A DNA stretch of 64,000 bases from Butyrivibrio sp. CAG:318. Its GTDB lineage: Bacteria > Bacillota > Clostridia > Lachnospirales > Lachnospiraceae. Positions 9,852 through 19,380 of the stretch are shown in pieces. Position 1 is the stretch's first letter, and every line of letters begins with the position of its first letter. The notes beneath the pieces are model-generated. The model was not told the DNA's origin and searched no databases. It saw nothing but the letters and a program-made list of their open reading frames with translations. Both the position numbers and the translations under genes were made by a program. The stretch lies in the NCBI GenBank assembly GCA_000431815.1, contig FR889233.1:3607-67606 (forward strand), in the 5' to 3' direction.

Positions 9852-9879
9852 TAGCCGGAGCGCATATGCGCTTCGGCTA
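9852..9879 (-). terminator. Hairpin between the glucanotransferase/phosphorylase gene and the regulator gene
   Basis: Nearly perfect inverted repeat tagccggagcgca / tgcgcttcggcta with one G-U pair. A second, weaker stem (ccgga...tccgg) lies next to it at about 9889-9905. There is no strong T-tract, so termination may be partial. Confidence 0.5.
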
Positions 9880-9926
9880 CCGTCATACCGGAATTAATGA
9901 ATCCGGCACAATTCTATGAATAAATC

Positions 9927-12900
9927 TTAAAGTCTCCAGATGTCCTTATCATACTGAGCAATTGTTCTGTCAGATGAGAAGAAACCTGCCTTGGAAATAT
10001 TCGTAAGCATCTTCTTTGCCCATGTCTTTCTGTCTTCATAATCAGCAAGTGCCGTTTCTTTGACTCTGATATAATCTTTGATATCAAGAAGAGTCATGAA
10101 CCAGTCTTTCTTAATAAGTTCCGCATGAAGTCTGAGAAGTGTCTCCGCATCTCCTACTTTCATAACAGGCGCACTTATTATAAAATCAACAAGTTTCTTG
10201 ATCTCAGGGTCATTTACATAATAACTCTTAGCTGAATAATCTGCCTTGGCATAGTGTTCAATTACCTGTTCACTGCTTTCTCCGAAGAAGTAAATATTGT
10301 CATCTCCTACAAGTTCACCAATCTCAACATTAGCTCCGTCCTTGGTTCCGAGTGTAACAGCACCGTTAAGCATGAACTTCATATTACCTGTTCCTGATGC
10401 TTCCTTGGACGCAAGTGAAATCTGTTCCGAAATATCACATGCCGGAATGATCTTGGCAGCCTTGGATACGTTATAATTCTCAACCATAACTACCCTGAGG
10501 TACGGACTTACTTCCGGATCATTGTTGATAACCTGCTGCAAGCAGAGGATAAGATGAATAATATCCTTGGCAATTACATATGCCGGAGCTGCCTTGGCAC
10601 CAAAAATAGCTGTAATAGGTGTCTTAGGAAGTCTGCCTGCTTTAATCTCGTAATACTTGTAAATTACCCAGAGCACGTTCATCTGCTGACGCTTATATTC
10701 ATGAAGTCTCTTTACCTGAATATCATAGATTGAATTTTCATCAATGTCAATATCCTGTGTTGCTTTAAGATAATTTTTAAGTGTTATTTTCTTATCCTTC
10801 TTAATCTCAAGAAGTCTCTCAAGAACCGCATCATCGTTTATGAATTTACCGAGTTCTTCAAGCTTGTCGGCATCTTTCTTGAAATCAGGTCCGATAAGTT
10901 CTTCTATATAAGCTGCAAGCTCTTCGTTGCAGTGAAGAAGCCATCTTCTGAAAGTAATACCGTTTGTCTTATTGTTAAACTTCTCCGGATAGATCCTGTA
11001 GAAGTTATTAAGCTCAGAATTCTTAAGAATTTCCGTATGAAGGTATGCAACACCGTTAACGCTGTGTCCATAGTGTATATCCATGTGAGCCATATGAACT
11101 CTGTTGGAGTCATCTATGATATAAACAGATTTATCCGAGAATCTGGCTCTTACTTTCTCATCGAGTTTTCTGATAATCGGCACAAGCTGCGGAACAACCC
11201 TCTCAAGGTAAGAAATCGGCCATTTCTCAAGTGCTTCGGCAAGGATTGTGTGGTTGGTATATGCACATGTATTTGTTACGATTTCAACAGCCTCATCAAA
11301 TCCGATTCCTTCCTCTCCGAGAAGTCTGATAAGTTCAGGAATTACCATTGACGGATGTGTATCGTTAATCTGGATTGCAGCATAGTCAGCAAGATCGTGA
11401 AGGTTGCTTCCTTTTTTCTTGCACTCATCAATAATATAATGTGCGCCGTTGCATACCATGAAATACTGCTGGTATATTCTTAAAAGGTTACCTGCCTCAT
11501 CACTGTCATCCGGATAAAGGAAAAGTGTAAGGTTCTCTGCAATATCAGTCTTATCGAAATTAATCGTATCTCCCTGAATGATATTCTCATTAACGGATTC
11601 AATATCAAAAAGATGGAGCTTGTTGGTTCTGTTATTGTATCCTGTAACATCTATGTCATAAAGTCTTGACTTGACCGTAAGATTTCCGAATGATACATCA
11701 TAAGCCACATCTGTCTTTGTAAGCCAGCTCTGGTCTTCAATCCATGGATTTGGCTCTTCCTTCTGGAAGTTATTCTTAAATACCTGCTTAAAAAGTCCCA
11801 TGTGATAATTAAGTCCGATGCCGTCACCGTTAAGTCCGATTGATGCCATCGAGTCAAGGAAACATGCAGCGAGTCTTCCGAGACCGCCGTTTCCCAGTGA
11901 TGGTTCCGGCTCAATCTCCTCTATATCATAAATGCTCTTTCCATTCTCCTCAAGTTCCTTCTTAACGCTGTCAAACACACCGAGATTGATAAGATTGTTT
12001 GAAAGAAGCTTTCCGATAAGGAATTCAGCTGAAATGTAATAAACTTTCTTCTTTCCGTCATTTCTCTCTTTATCCTCTGCAAGTTCTTTGGTCATTGAAA
12101 GAAGTGCAAAATAAAGTTCCTCGTTGGTACAGTCCTTAATTGATTTATTGTATTTCTTTTCACAGATATCTGCTAACATATAGTCCTCCTTGCTAAAATA
12201 CCACTTATTCTTGTTACGTCCGTAAACTTTCGTGAGTTCACGCAGTCTGTTACGGATTTCCTTTGTAAATTCGCCATCCTTAAGACGCCATTTCCAGTTC
12301 GTGCCTATTGTTGAAGGCAGATTCATTCTGGCTGAATTATCCTTGCCCAGAAGATCCTGCATCTGGATTATCGTTGTGTCTGCAACGCTTGCATATGCAC
12401 ACCTTATAATCTCATCAACAATTTTATCCTTATCATCGACATCGAGATATTTCATCATATACTCGATGTTCTGTTCCGGTGCGTTGCCGATGTATCCCTT
12501 CATGGTCTCGTTATCATGGGTTCCGATATATACAACGTAATTCTTTTCATAATTATGAGGTGCATGTTCGTTGTTCGTATTACCATCAAACGCAAACTGA
12601 AGAACCTTCATTCCCGGATATCCGGATTTCTTGATAAGTTCTGTTACCTCAGGAACAACTACTCCGAGGTCTTCCGCTATAACCTTGGCATCACCCATAA
12701 CGCTGTCAATTGCATTTATAAGCTTTATTCCCGGTCCTTTGGCAAAAAAACCATCCTTAGGCACACCGTCCACAGGTATATTGTAATATCTCACGATTCC
12801 TATGAAGTGATCTATTCTGGTAACATCATACAGTCTGGCTGATGCAATCATACGTTTCTTCCACCATGCAAAATCACATCTTTCCATCTCATCCCAGTCA

Positions 12901-13697
12901 TAAATCGGGTTGCCCCATTTCTGGCCCCAGTCAGAAAAAGCATCCGGCGGGCACCCTGCCACATTAACAGGCTTAAGATTCTCATCAAGCTGGAACAATG
13001 TAGGATTAGTCCACACATCCGCACTGTCAAGTGCAACGTAAATCGGAATATCGCCGATTATCTTAATGCCCTTGTTGTTGGCATAATCTTTCAGTCTGTC
13101 CCACTGCTCATAGAATTTAAACTGGAGGAACTTATAGAAATCAATTTCATATGCAAGTCTGCTCTCGTATTCTGCGACAGCTTCAGGCTTTCTGAAACGG
13201 ATATCTTCCTCCCAGCTTAACCATTCCCTGTTATCATGTGCGCCCTTGATTGCCATAAATACGGCATAATCATGAAGCCAGTCCTTATTATCTTCAAGGA
13301 ATGTCTTATATGCATCACTCTCTTTATGAGCTGATGCTTCAAATGCTTTCTTAAGTACATTAAATCTTGCATTATATATTACATCATATTCAACATATTC
13401 CGGATTACATCCCCAGAATACGTTCTCGACATCCGCCTTTTCAAGAAGTCCCTCTTCAATAAGAGTATCCAGATCGATAAAATACGGATTACCCGCAAAT
13501 GCGGAAAACGACTGATACGGGCTGTCCCCGAAACTTGTAGGTCCTACCGGAAGCACCTGCCAGTACATCTGGCCTGAACTCTTTAACATATCAACAAATT
13601 CATATGCTTTCTTTCCAAGAGTTCCGATTCCGTAAGGTGAAGGTAAGCTGCTTACCGGAAGAAGTATTCCGGCACCTCTGTCAAGTTCTTTACTCAT
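9927..13697 (-). CDS. malQ-glgP: Bifunctional 4-alpha-glucanotransferase / alpha-glucan phosphorylase fusion
   Basis: One uninterrupted frame of 1256 residues. Residues 1-506 form a GH77 4-alpha-glucanotransferase ([21 protein letters not shown] at the N terminus, [37 protein letters not shown]), which rearranges maltodextrins. Residues 507-1256 form a complete GT35 phosphorylase ([19 protein letters not shown], and [17 protein letters not shown] around the pyridoxal phosphate Lys), which releases glucose 1-phosphate. Together they would degrade imported maltodextrins in the cytosol. A strong AAGGAGGA lies inside the frame just before the ATG at 12179, so free phosphorylase may also be made. 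I chose the ATG at 13697 (AAAGG upstream) over a GTG at 13730. The usual state is two separate genes. Confidence 0.92.
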   Translation of the reverse strand: MSKELDRGAGILLPVSSLPSPYGIGTLGKKAYEFVDMLKSSGQMYWQVLPVGPTSFGDSPYQSFSAFAGNPYFIDLDTLIEEGLLEKADVENVFWGCNPEYVEYDVIYNARFNVLKKAFEASAHKESDAYKTFLEDNKDWLHDYAVFMAIKGAHDNREWLSWEEDIRFRKPEAVAEYESRLAYEIDFYKFLQFKFYEQWDRLKDYANNKGIKIIGDIPIYVALDSADVWTNPTLFQLDENLKPVNVAGCPPDAFSDWGQKWGNPIYDWDEMERCDFAWWKKRMIASARLYDVTRIDHFIGIVRYYNIPVDGVPKDGFFAKGPGIKLINAIDSVMGDAKVIAEDLGVVVPEVTELIKKSGYPGMKVLQFAFDGNTNNEHAPHNYEKNYVVYIGTHDNETMKGYIGNAPEQNIEYMMKYLDVDDKDKIVDEIIRCAYASVADTTIIQMQDLLGKDNSARMNLPSTIGTNWKWRLKDGEFTKEIRNRLRELTKVYGRNKNKWYFSKEDYMLADICEKKYNKSIKDCTNEELYFALLSMTKELAEDKERNDGKKKVYYISAEFLIGKLLSNNLINLGVFDSVKKELEENGKSIYDIEEIEPEPSLGNGGLGRLAACFLDSMASIGLNGDGIGLNYHMGLFKQVFKNNFQKEEPNPWIEDQSWLTKTDVAYDVSFGNLTVKSRLYDIDVTGYNNRTNKLHLFDIESVNENIIQGDTINFDKTDIAENLTLFLYPDDSDEAGNLLRIYQQYFMVCNGAHYIIDECKKKGSNLHDLADYAAIQINDTHPSMVIPELIRLLGEEGIGFDEAVEIVTNTCAYTNHTILAEALEKWPISYLERVVPQLVPIIRKLDEKVRARFSDKSVYIIDDSNRVHMAHMDIHYGHSVNGVAYLHTEILKNSELNNFYRIYPEKFNNKTNGITFRRWLLHCNEELAAYIEELIGPDFKKDADKLEELGKFINDDAVLERLLEIKKDKKITLKNYLKATQDIDIDENSIYDIQVKRLHEYKRQQMNVLWVIYKYYEIKAGRLPKTPITAIFGAKAAPAYVIAKDIIHLILCLQQVINNDPEVSPYLRVVMVENYNVSKAAKIIPACDISEQISLASKEASGTGNMKFMLNGAVTLGTKDGANVEIGELVGDDNIYFFGESSEQVIEHYAKADYSAKSYYVNDPEIKKLVDFIISAPVMKVGDAETLLRLHAELIKKDWFMTLLDIKDYIRVKETALADYEDRKTWAKKMLTNISKAGFFSSDRTIAQYDKDIWRL
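12177..12191 (-). promoter_or_regulatory. Internal ribosome binding site and start codon within the fusion gene
   Basis: On the minus strand AAGGAGGA (12191-12184) is followed four bases later by ATG (12179-12177). This is exactly where the phosphorylase half begins (MLADICEKK). It is a better start signal than that of the fusion itself. Internal initiation would yield a 750-residue free phosphorylase. Confidence 0.65.
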
Positions 13698-13759
13698 AAC
13701 ACACGCCTTTCTATAGTTTGTATTATTCACGGTTTTGTTTAGTACATTTGTATTCTAAT

Positions 13760-13818
13760 ATCAAAAAGGATTTTATTCTTGCAGTATACAATCAAAAAGT
13801 GGTACAATCCTATCAAAG
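13760..13818. repeat. Repeated ATCAAAAAG boxes in the divergent control region
   Basis: ATCAAAAAG occurs at 13760-13768 and again at 13791-13799, exactly 31 bases apart, followed by ATCAAAG at 13812-13818, 21 bases further. Spacing of whole helical turns suggests one protein contacting one face. The region separates the AraC gene from the glucanotransferase/phosphorylase gene, so the AraC protein is the obvious candidate (inference). Confidence 0.45.
13779..13808 (+). promoter_or_regulatory. Predicted promoter of the AraC-family regulator
   Basis: TTGCAG (13779-13784), an 18-nt spacer and TACAAT (13803-13808), 41 nt before the TTG start. It overlaps the ATCAAAAAG boxes, which would suit autoregulation. 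Confidence 0.45.
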
Positions 13819-13849
13819 TATATAAACAAGCGCAAGGAGGAATATTTTT

Positions 13850-14719
13850 TTGAATATCATTGAATATGAAAACTATCAGGAAACCAAACCGCATGCCGAT
13901 TCTCTTTTTCCATATAATACATATCTCTGCTCCATTCCTCTTGATTTTAACGAAGTTCCTCTTCACTGGCATAATGAAATGGAAATAATTTACATAAAAA
14001 AAGGCCGCGGAAACGTAACACTCGACTTTGATAACCATTATGTTGAATACGGAGATATAATCATCGTCCTTCCGGGGCAGATGCACGGAATAAGCCGTCT
14101 CGGTGATTACACAATGGAATATGAAAATATTATTTTTGCGCCGGAAATGCTGATGTCCGTAACTCAGGATACTATTTCGGAAGAATTTTTTACTCCTTTT
14201 ATGTCCGGCAAAATAACTTTTAACCATATAATATCCAAAGACAATCCCAACTATAACAATATCAGCGGCTGCTTAAACCGCGCCGATAAAATAGGCGAAA
14301 ATTTTCCGCGCGGATATAAACTGGCAATAAAAGGGGTCCTGTATGAATTTTTCTATGAACTTTATCAGGTATGCTCACTTGAAGCACCCGATAAATCCAA
14401 CAAAAATATCGACAGGATAAAGGACATCGTCAAATATATAGAAACCAATTACGACAAGCCGATAAGCATCGCAGAAATTGCCGGTGTTACCGGATTTTCC
14501 GAATCTCATTTCATGAAATTTTTCAAGACCATTATGGGAACTTCATTCGTAGATTACCTTAACGACTACCGGCTGTCCATGGCCTCGCGTATGCTTGTGT
14601 CGTCAGATGATAAGATAATTGATATCGCAGCACACTGCGGATATGACAATCTGTCGTATTTTAACCGTATATTCAAGAAAAAATACGGCATTACGCCGAG
14701 TGCATACCGCAGGAAATAA
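13850..14719 (+). CDS. AraC-family transcriptional regulator with cupin-like sensor domain
   Basis: 289 residues starting at a TTG nine bases after AAGGAGG; no ATG in frame is better placed. The N-terminal half (about 20-150) has the pattern of an AraC-type cupin (LHWHNEMEIIYIKKGRGNVT, then VLPGQMHGI), which usually binds a sugar or related small molecule. The C-terminal 100 residues hold two helix-turn-helix motifs (ISIAEIAGVTGFSESHFMKF and IIDIAAHCGYDNLSYFNRIF). It is divergent from the glucanotransferase/phosphorylase gene across a 152-nt region with repeated boxes, so it probably senses an alpha-glucan product and controls that gene. Effector unknown. Confidence 0.9.
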   Translation: MNIIEYENYQETKPHADSLFPYNTYLCSIPLDFNEVPLHWHNEMEIIYIKKGRGNVTLDFDNHYVEYGDIIIVLPGQMHGISRLGDYTMEYENIIFAPEMLMSVTQDTISEEFFTPFMSGKITFNHIISKDNPNYNNISGCLNRADKIGENFPRGYKLAIKGVLYEFFYELYQVCSLEAPDKSNKNIDRIKDIVKYIETNYDKPISIAEIAGVTGFSESHFMKFFKTIMGTSFVDYLNDYRLSMASRMLVSSDDKIIDIAAHCGYDNLSYFNRIFKKKYGITPSAYRRK

Positions 14720-14754
14720 TTTTGTTAAATATATATAAATTTTATGTAAAGATA

Positions 14755-14783
14755 TTGATTGTTTTGTGCATATGTGCTACAAT
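14755..14783 (+). promoter_or_regulatory. Predicted promoter of the alcohol dehydrogenase gene
   Basis: TTGATT (14755-14760), a 17-nt spacer and TACAAT (14778-14783), with a TG dinucleotide inside the spacer. The Rex-like palindrome begins five bases after the -10 and would cover the start point. Confidence 0.7.
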
Positions 14784-14788
14784 ATGAT

Positions 14789-14806
14789 TTGTTAAATATA
14801 TAACAA
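14789..14806 (+). promoter_or_regulatory. Rex-type redox operator
   Basis: TTGTTAAATATATAACAA differs at one base from the known Rex operator pattern TTGTTAA-N4-TTAACAA. Its position over the transcription start predicts repression when NADH is low. A degenerate copy beginning TTGTTAAATATATA lies at 14722, upstream of the -35. The Rex protein itself is not in the window. Confidence 0.75.
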
Positions 14807-14834
14807 TATAGGTTAAATAAGGAGGTATTTTTTT

Positions 14835-16046
14835 ATGGCACGTTTTACATTACCAAGGGATTTATATCACGGAAAGGGATCTCTTGAAGTATTAAAGACA
14901 CTGACAGGTAAGAAGGCTGTCATCTGTGTCGGCGGCGGTTCCATGAAGCGCGGAGGTTTCTTACAGAAAGCCGAAGATTATCTTCATGAAGCCGGTATGG
15001 AGGTTAAGCTTATTGAGGGAATCGAGTCAGATCCGTCCGTTGAAACTGTTATGAATGGTGCAGCCATTATGCAGGAATTTGAGCCTGACTGGATTGTAGC
15101 CATGGGAGGCGGTTCTCCTATCGATGCAGCTAAGGCTATGTGGATTAAATATGAATATCCTGATATTACATTTGAAGATATGTGTAAGGTATTCGGACTT
15201 CCTAAGCTCCGTAACAAAGCACACTTCTGCGCTATCCCATCTACATCCGGAACAGCTACAGAGGTAACCGCATTCTCCATCATCACGGATTATTCCAAGG
15301 GAATCAAATACCCTATCGCTGATTTCGAGATCACACCGGATGTTGCGATTGTTGACCCTGAGCTCGCTGAGACCATGCCTAAGAAGCTTGTTGCACACAC
15401 AGGTATGGATGCCATGACACATGCTATAGAGGCCTATGTATCCACAGCTAACTGCGATTACACAGATCCTCTTGCTCTCCATGCGATTAAGATGATAGAT
15501 GCAGACATTGTTAAATCATATAACGGGGATGCCGATGCCAGAGCATCAATGCATAACGCACAGTGCCTTGCCGGTATGGCTTTCTCCAATGCCCTTCTCG
15601 GCATAGTACATTCAATGGCACATAAGACAGGTGCTGCTTTCTCCGGAGGACATATTATCCACGGTGCAGCCAATGCAATGTATCTTCCGAAAGTTATTAA
15701 ATTTAATGCCAAGGATCCTGTTGCAGCTGCCAGATATGCCGATATTGCTGATTTCATACATCTTGGCGGAAACACTACCGAAGAGAAGATCGATAACCTC
15801 ATTGCTATGCTCCGCAAGAAGAATGATGACCTTAACATTCCTCACTGCATTAAGCATTACGGCGAGGGCGGACTTCCTGCAGAGACAGGCATTGTTCCTG
15901 AAGACGAATTTATGGCCAAGCTTCACGATATTGCAGCCAATGCAATACTTGATGCATGCACAGGTTCCAATCCAAGGCAGCCGTCCCAGGAAGAGATGGA
16001 GAAACTCCTTAAGTGCTGCTACTACGATACTGAAGTTGACTTTTAG
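14835..16046 (+). CDS. Iron-containing alcohol dehydrogenase (type III)
   Basis: 403 residues. NAD(P)-dependent reduction of aldehydes to alcohols in the cytoplasm, typically to re-oxidise NADH in fermentation. The Rossmann part carries GGGS (about 33) and GGGSPIDAAKA (about 92). The metal-binding C-terminal part shows HTGMDAMTHAIEAY, VHSMAHKTG and HIIHGAANA, which carry the His ligands of the type III family; the Asp ligand is in or near the first of these. GGAGG lies ten bases before the ATG. Codon use is strongly biased, suggesting high expression. The Rex-like operator fits a role in redox balance. The specific substrate (acetaldehyde, butyraldehyde, propanediol type) cannot be told. Confidence 0.95.
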   Translation: MARFTLPRDLYHGKGSLEVLKTLTGKKAVICVGGGSMKRGGFLQKAEDYLHEAGMEVKLIEGIESDPSVETVMNGAAIMQEFEPDWIVAMGGGSPIDAAKAMWIKYEYPDITFEDMCKVFGLPKLRNKAHFCAIPSTSGTATEVTAFSIITDYSKGIKYPIADFEITPDVAIVDPELAETMPKKLVAHTGMDAMTHAIEAYVSTANCDYTDPLALHAIKMIDADIVKSYNGDADARASMHNAQCLAGMAFSNALLGIVHSMAHKTGAAFSGGHIIHGAANAMYLPKVIKFNAKDPVAAARYADIADFIHLGGNTTEEKIDNLIAMLRKKNDDLNIPHCIKHYGEGGLPAETGIVPEDEFMAKLHDIAANAILDACTGSNPRQPSQEEMEKLLKCCYYDTEVDF

Positions 16047-16070
16047 TTTTTTACCATATTTTACCTATAC

Positions 16071-16103
16071 AAAGGGACACCGGTACATAAGCCGGTGTCC
16101 TTT
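16071..16103. terminator. Shared hairpin between two convergent genes
   Basis: Stem ggacaccgg (16075-16083) / ccggtgtcc (16092-16100) flanked by aaag and ctttg. It lies between the stops of the alcohol dehydrogenase gene (plus) and the lipoprotein gene (minus) and could serve both. Confidence 0.65.
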
Positions 16104-16106
16104 GCA

Positions 16107-16853
16107 TTACTCTCTTTCTATTTCGAATCCGGTGTAATTTCCACCGATATATCTTCCTGTCCACTTGTCAAAATCGCTGTTGCTCTCATATGTGAACACC
16201 GTAAGATAAATTGACTGCACTTCGTCTATTTTTTCACCTGTTGTAACCTTAATCGATGTCATAAGCGTTTCATCCGTAACCTGTTCATCCAGAAGGTGGC
16301 TGTACCATGCTCCGTCCGGCTGGTGCACATCATCATACAGATACAGTTCTACATATGTGAATATCGACCCGGTATCCGATGGTTTTTTCACGGTACATAT
16401 AAGTTCATCACCGGTCTTTAATGTCACCTTGACCTCATAACCGATTTTGGTCACCGCAGCATCCGGATAACTGTTCCACCAATTATTGAAAGCATTCTTG
16501 AATCCATCATATGGAAAAGATTCCTCGGATGTCGCAAAAGAATAAAAGCCTCCGATATCGCTGTACCATATCCACGGCGCCGAATATGAATGTTTTATGT
16601 CAAAAATCCCTGTATCCTTATTTCTCTTATAAAGATTCATAAAAGGCTGTGTTTCCCTGACACCGGCATTCTGCCTCTGTTCCTCCACTGATAATACTGT
16701 TTCACTTTCCGTTTCAGTGATGCTTTCGGTAACTTTCTCCGTAGCAGCCGACCTTTCCGTTACCGGCATTGTTTCTGCATTATCGGATGATGAACATCCT
16801 GCCATACATACCATAACAGCCGCTGCCAATAGAAAAATAATTGTCTTTTTCAT
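16107..16853 (-). CDS. Putative lipoprotein of unknown function at the end of the zinc operon
   Basis: 248 residues. A signal peptide ends in a lipobox (VCMAGC), followed by a Ser/Thr/Glu-rich linker to about residue 60. The rest is a soluble domain with many aromatic residues (SAPWIWYSDIGGFY, FNNWWNSYPDA) that I do not recognise. No His-rich or CxxC metal motif is visible, so a direct zinc-binding role is not supported. The ATG follows the znuB stop after one base and is probably translated with it. Position makes it a candidate accessory factor for metal uptake, or an unrelated envelope gene carried by the operon. Confidence 0.8.
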   Translation of the reverse strand: MKKTIIFLLAAAVMVCMAGCSSSDNAETMPVTERSAATEKVTESITETESETVLSVEEQRQNAGVRETQPFMNLYKRNKDTGIFDIKHSYSAPWIWYSDIGGFYSFATSEESFPYDGFKNAFNNWWNSYPDAAVTKIGYEVKVTLKTGDELICTVKKPSDTGSIFTYVELYLYDDVHQPDGAWYSHLLDEQVTDETLMTSIKVTTGEKIDEVQSIYLTVFTYESNSDFDKWTGRYIGGNYTGFEIERE

Positions 16854-16854
16854 T

Positions 16855-17694
16855 TTAGGCCTTCTTCCCTACTCTTCCCTTCAATGCCCCAATAAGTGAA
16901 CATATTGCAAAAACCACAAGATTTGCACATACCACGCTGGCTCCGGCCGGTGTTGACATAGTAAACGAAACCGTTATACCTATCATAAAACACACTACCG
17001 ATATGATTACAGAACTTATTATAACCACGCGGTATCTTTTACATATCCGCATTGATGACAGGCTTGGAAAAATAATAAGGCTCGATATCAGAAGTGCGCC
17101 CATCATCCTCATTCCGATAACAACGGTTACCGCAGTAAGCACTGCCAGAATTCCATTATACAATCCTGCCCTTGTTCCCGTCGCCCTTGCGAAATTCTCA
17201 TCGAATGTCACTGCAAATATCCTGTTATAAAATACTATAAAAAGCAAAACTACTATGATTGAAAGTATACGGCTTACCAGCGCATCCTCATCGCTAAGAG
17301 AAAGTATGCTTCCGAACATATAATTATTAACATCCGTATTCATCCCGGATGACATGGATATGATCATGACACCGATGGCAAGTGCTCCACTGCACACTAT
17401 CGCAACTGTTGCATCACCTTTTAACTTGCTGTTTTCACTTATTCTCAACATAAGAAAAGCTGCAGCAATACATACAGGAATTGCAACTTTAAGAGGCGCT
17501 GTTCCGGCAGCAGCTGCTGCGGCAAGTGCCGCAAAGCCAACATGGGACAGTCCGTCTCCGATCATAGAATATCTCTTAAGTACCATGCTTACGCCAAGAA
17601 GCGAGGCACACAACGACACCAGAAGGCCTACCGTAATTGCCCTTACCATAAACTGATAGTTAAACATATCCGCAAATATTTCCATATCAATCAA
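16855..17694 (-). CDS. znuB: Zinc/manganese ABC transporter permease (ZnuB/AdcB type)
   Basis: 279 residues with about eight hydrophobic segments and the ABC-3 family pattern (GDGLSHVGFAALAAAA near the N terminus, GMRMMGALLISSLIIFP later). It forms the membrane channel of a high-affinity zinc importer. Its start overlaps the end of the ATPase gene by four bases, so it is coupled to it. Order in the operon is fur-like, znuA, znuC, znuB, lipoprotein. Confidence 0.93.
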   Translation of the reverse strand: MIDMEIFADMFNYQFMVRAITVGLLVSLCASLLGVSMVLKRYSMIGDGLSHVGFAALAAAAAAGTAPLKVAIPVCIAAAFLMLRISENSKLKGDATVAIVCSGALAIGVMIISMSSGMNTDVNNYMFGSILSLSDEDALVSRILSIIVVLLFIVFYNRIFAVTFDENFARATGTRAGLYNGILAVLTAVTVVIGMRMMGALLISSLIIFPSLSSMRICKRYRVVIISSVIISVVCFMIGITVSFTMSTPAGASVVCANLVVFAICSLIGALKGRVGKKA

Positions 17695-18398
17695 ACCTCT
17701 TTTCTCTGTGCAAAACGCATGCCGTCTTCACTGTGCATAAATTCATCCTTCGTGCCGTAGAAAATCTTATCATGGGATAAATGAAGTATGTGTGAGGCAT
17801 ATTTAAGTGTCGCCTCTGTATCATGTGATACCATTATTACCGTTATTCCCACCTTTTTGTTAATCTGTTCAATCAGATCATACAGTTCCTGCGTTGCCAC
17901 AGGATCCAGTCCCGCAACCGGCTCATCTAACAATATCAGCCTTTTGGTCGCGCACATAGCTCTCGCAAGCAGAACTCTCTGTTTCTGTCCGCCGGACAGA
18001 TCATGAAAGCATTTATTTTTAAGATTTTCTATGCCCATAAGACGCAATTTATCCATTACATCCGCCTTATCCCTGCGGCCAAAAAAAGGCTTCATTCCAA
18101 GGCTGTTAAGTCTTCCGCTTATGACAACTTCATACACACTGGCGGGAAAATCTTTCTGAGCATCCGTCTGCTGCGGCATATAACCTATCTCGGTTCTTTT
18201 AAGATTATCCCCGGTTTCAATTGTGCCCTTCATGGGCTTCTTAAGTCCAAGAATAGTCTTGATCAACGTGCTTTTGCCTGCCCCGTTTTCTCCGACAATG
18301 CACAGGTATTCTCCGCCGTTCAGGCTGAAATTAAGATCTTTCAGTATTGTTCTGCCTTCATATCCAAGGCTTATATTATCGCATTTTATAAGTGCCAT
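17691..18398 (-). CDS. znuC: Zinc ABC transporter ATP-binding protein
   Basis: 235 residues; ATPase that drives zinc import. Walker A is GENGAGKST, the Q-loop lies in GYMPQQT, the ABC signature is LSGGQKQRVLLARAM, Walker B is LILLDEP, and the H-loop is VSHD. Its ATG overlaps the znuA stop by one base and its end overlaps znuB. The specificity for zinc rests on the His-rich binding protein and the Fur-family regulator next to it. Confidence 0.94.
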   Translation of the reverse strand: MALIKCDNISLGYEGRTILKDLNFSLNGGEYLCIVGENGAGKSTLIKTILGLKKPMKGTIETGDNLKRTEIGYMPQQTDAQKDFPASVYEVVISGRLNSLGMKPFFGRRDKADVMDKLRLMGIENLKNKCFHDLSGGQKQRVLLARAMCATKRLILLDEPVAGLDPVATQELYDLIEQINKKVGITVIMVSHDTEATLKYASHILHLSHDKIFYGTKDEFMHSEDGMRFAQRKEV

Positions 18399-19378
18399 CA
18401 GTTAAGCGCCTCCTTAAGTGCCTCTGCATTATCATACATCAGTGAGAGATATGTTTCTCCTGCTTCAAACTGGTCCTTTGAAATATTATGACCACTGTAA
18501 AAAGTCCTGACCACTGCTCCGGTATCGTCTGCAATCGTCTGTGCCATATTGGGACTGCTAAGTTCCATCTTGAATATTACCGGAATATTCTGCTCCCTTA
18601 CCTTGTCTTCGAGAAAAGCAATTGTTGCCGCACTTGCTTCATTTTCCTGTGAGCATCCCGGAAATGCGGCATAATATTTTAATCCGTATTCCTCAATAAA
18701 ATATCTCACCGGAAATCTGTCACCAAACACAATTGTATCACGCGGCGACTCAGTGACAATCTGCCTGATATATTCATCAAGTTTATCGAGTTCTTTTATA
18801 TATTTGCTGCAGTTAGCTGCATAAGTATCTGCGTTGTCCGGATCTTCATCTTCTAAAACCGACGCAATTTTCCCACATATCTGCCCTGCATTTGCAGGAG
18901 AAGTCCACACATGTTCATCCCATTCATCATGTTCATCACCGTGTTCATCTCCATGTTCATGTTCATGTTCTTCATGCGCATCCATTCCTTCAACAGTTTC
19001 TTCTTCATACCGGTCATCAACACAATCCAGGAGCTTAATGGTACGCATTTTACCCGAATCTATCGAGTCCAGGATATTGTCTATCCATGCGTCATTTTCT
19101 CCGCCAACATATATAAAAATATCACAATTCTGTATTTCAATTATATCCCTGGGTGTCGGTTCATATGAATGTGCCTCCGCACCCGGCTTAAGAAGCATTG
19201 ATAAATCCACATTATCTCCGGCTATCTGTCTTACAAAATCATATCCCGCAAAAATAGTGGTTATGACCTTCAGTTTCCCGTTATCCGCATCGTTATTACT
19301 TCTTATTCCGGCGCATCCCGTCAAAAATGCAGTCAGTACAAATATCATCAGAAGTGCAGTAACTCTCTTAATTTTCAT
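18398..19378 (-). CDS. znuA: Zinc-binding lipoprotein of an ABC importer
   Basis: 326 residues. Signal peptide with lipobox (LTGC), then a cluster A-I metal-binding fold. A His/Asp/Glu-rich loop at about 135-160 (HEEHEHEHGDEHGDEHDEWD) is the hallmark of zinc-specific members and binds or senses zinc. Likely site residues include the His in AEAHSYEPTP and DEHVWTSP, and an acidic residue near the C terminus. It begins two bases after the regulator stop. Confidence 0.94.
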   Translation of the reverse strand: MKIKRVTALLMIFVLTAFLTGCAGIRSNNDADNGKLKVITTIFAGYDFVRQIAGDNVDLSMLLKPGAEAHSYEPTPRDIIEIQNCDIFIYVGGENDAWIDNILDSIDSGKMRTIKLLDCVDDRYEEETVEGMDAHEEHEHEHGDEHGDEHDEWDEHVWTSPANAGQICGKIASVLEDEDPDNADTYAANCSKYIKELDKLDEYIRQIVTESPRDTIVFGDRFPVRYFIEEYGLKYYAAFPGCSQENEASAATIAFLEDKVREQNIPVIFKMELSSPNMAQTIADDTGAVVRTFYSGHNISKDQFEAGETYLSLMYDNAEALKEALN

Positions 19379-19380
19379 GA

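Noticed and set aside
13739..14227. Minus-strand frame overlapping the AraC gene
   Set aside because: Lies opposite the AraC cupin domain and covers its promoter; no ribosome site or motif.
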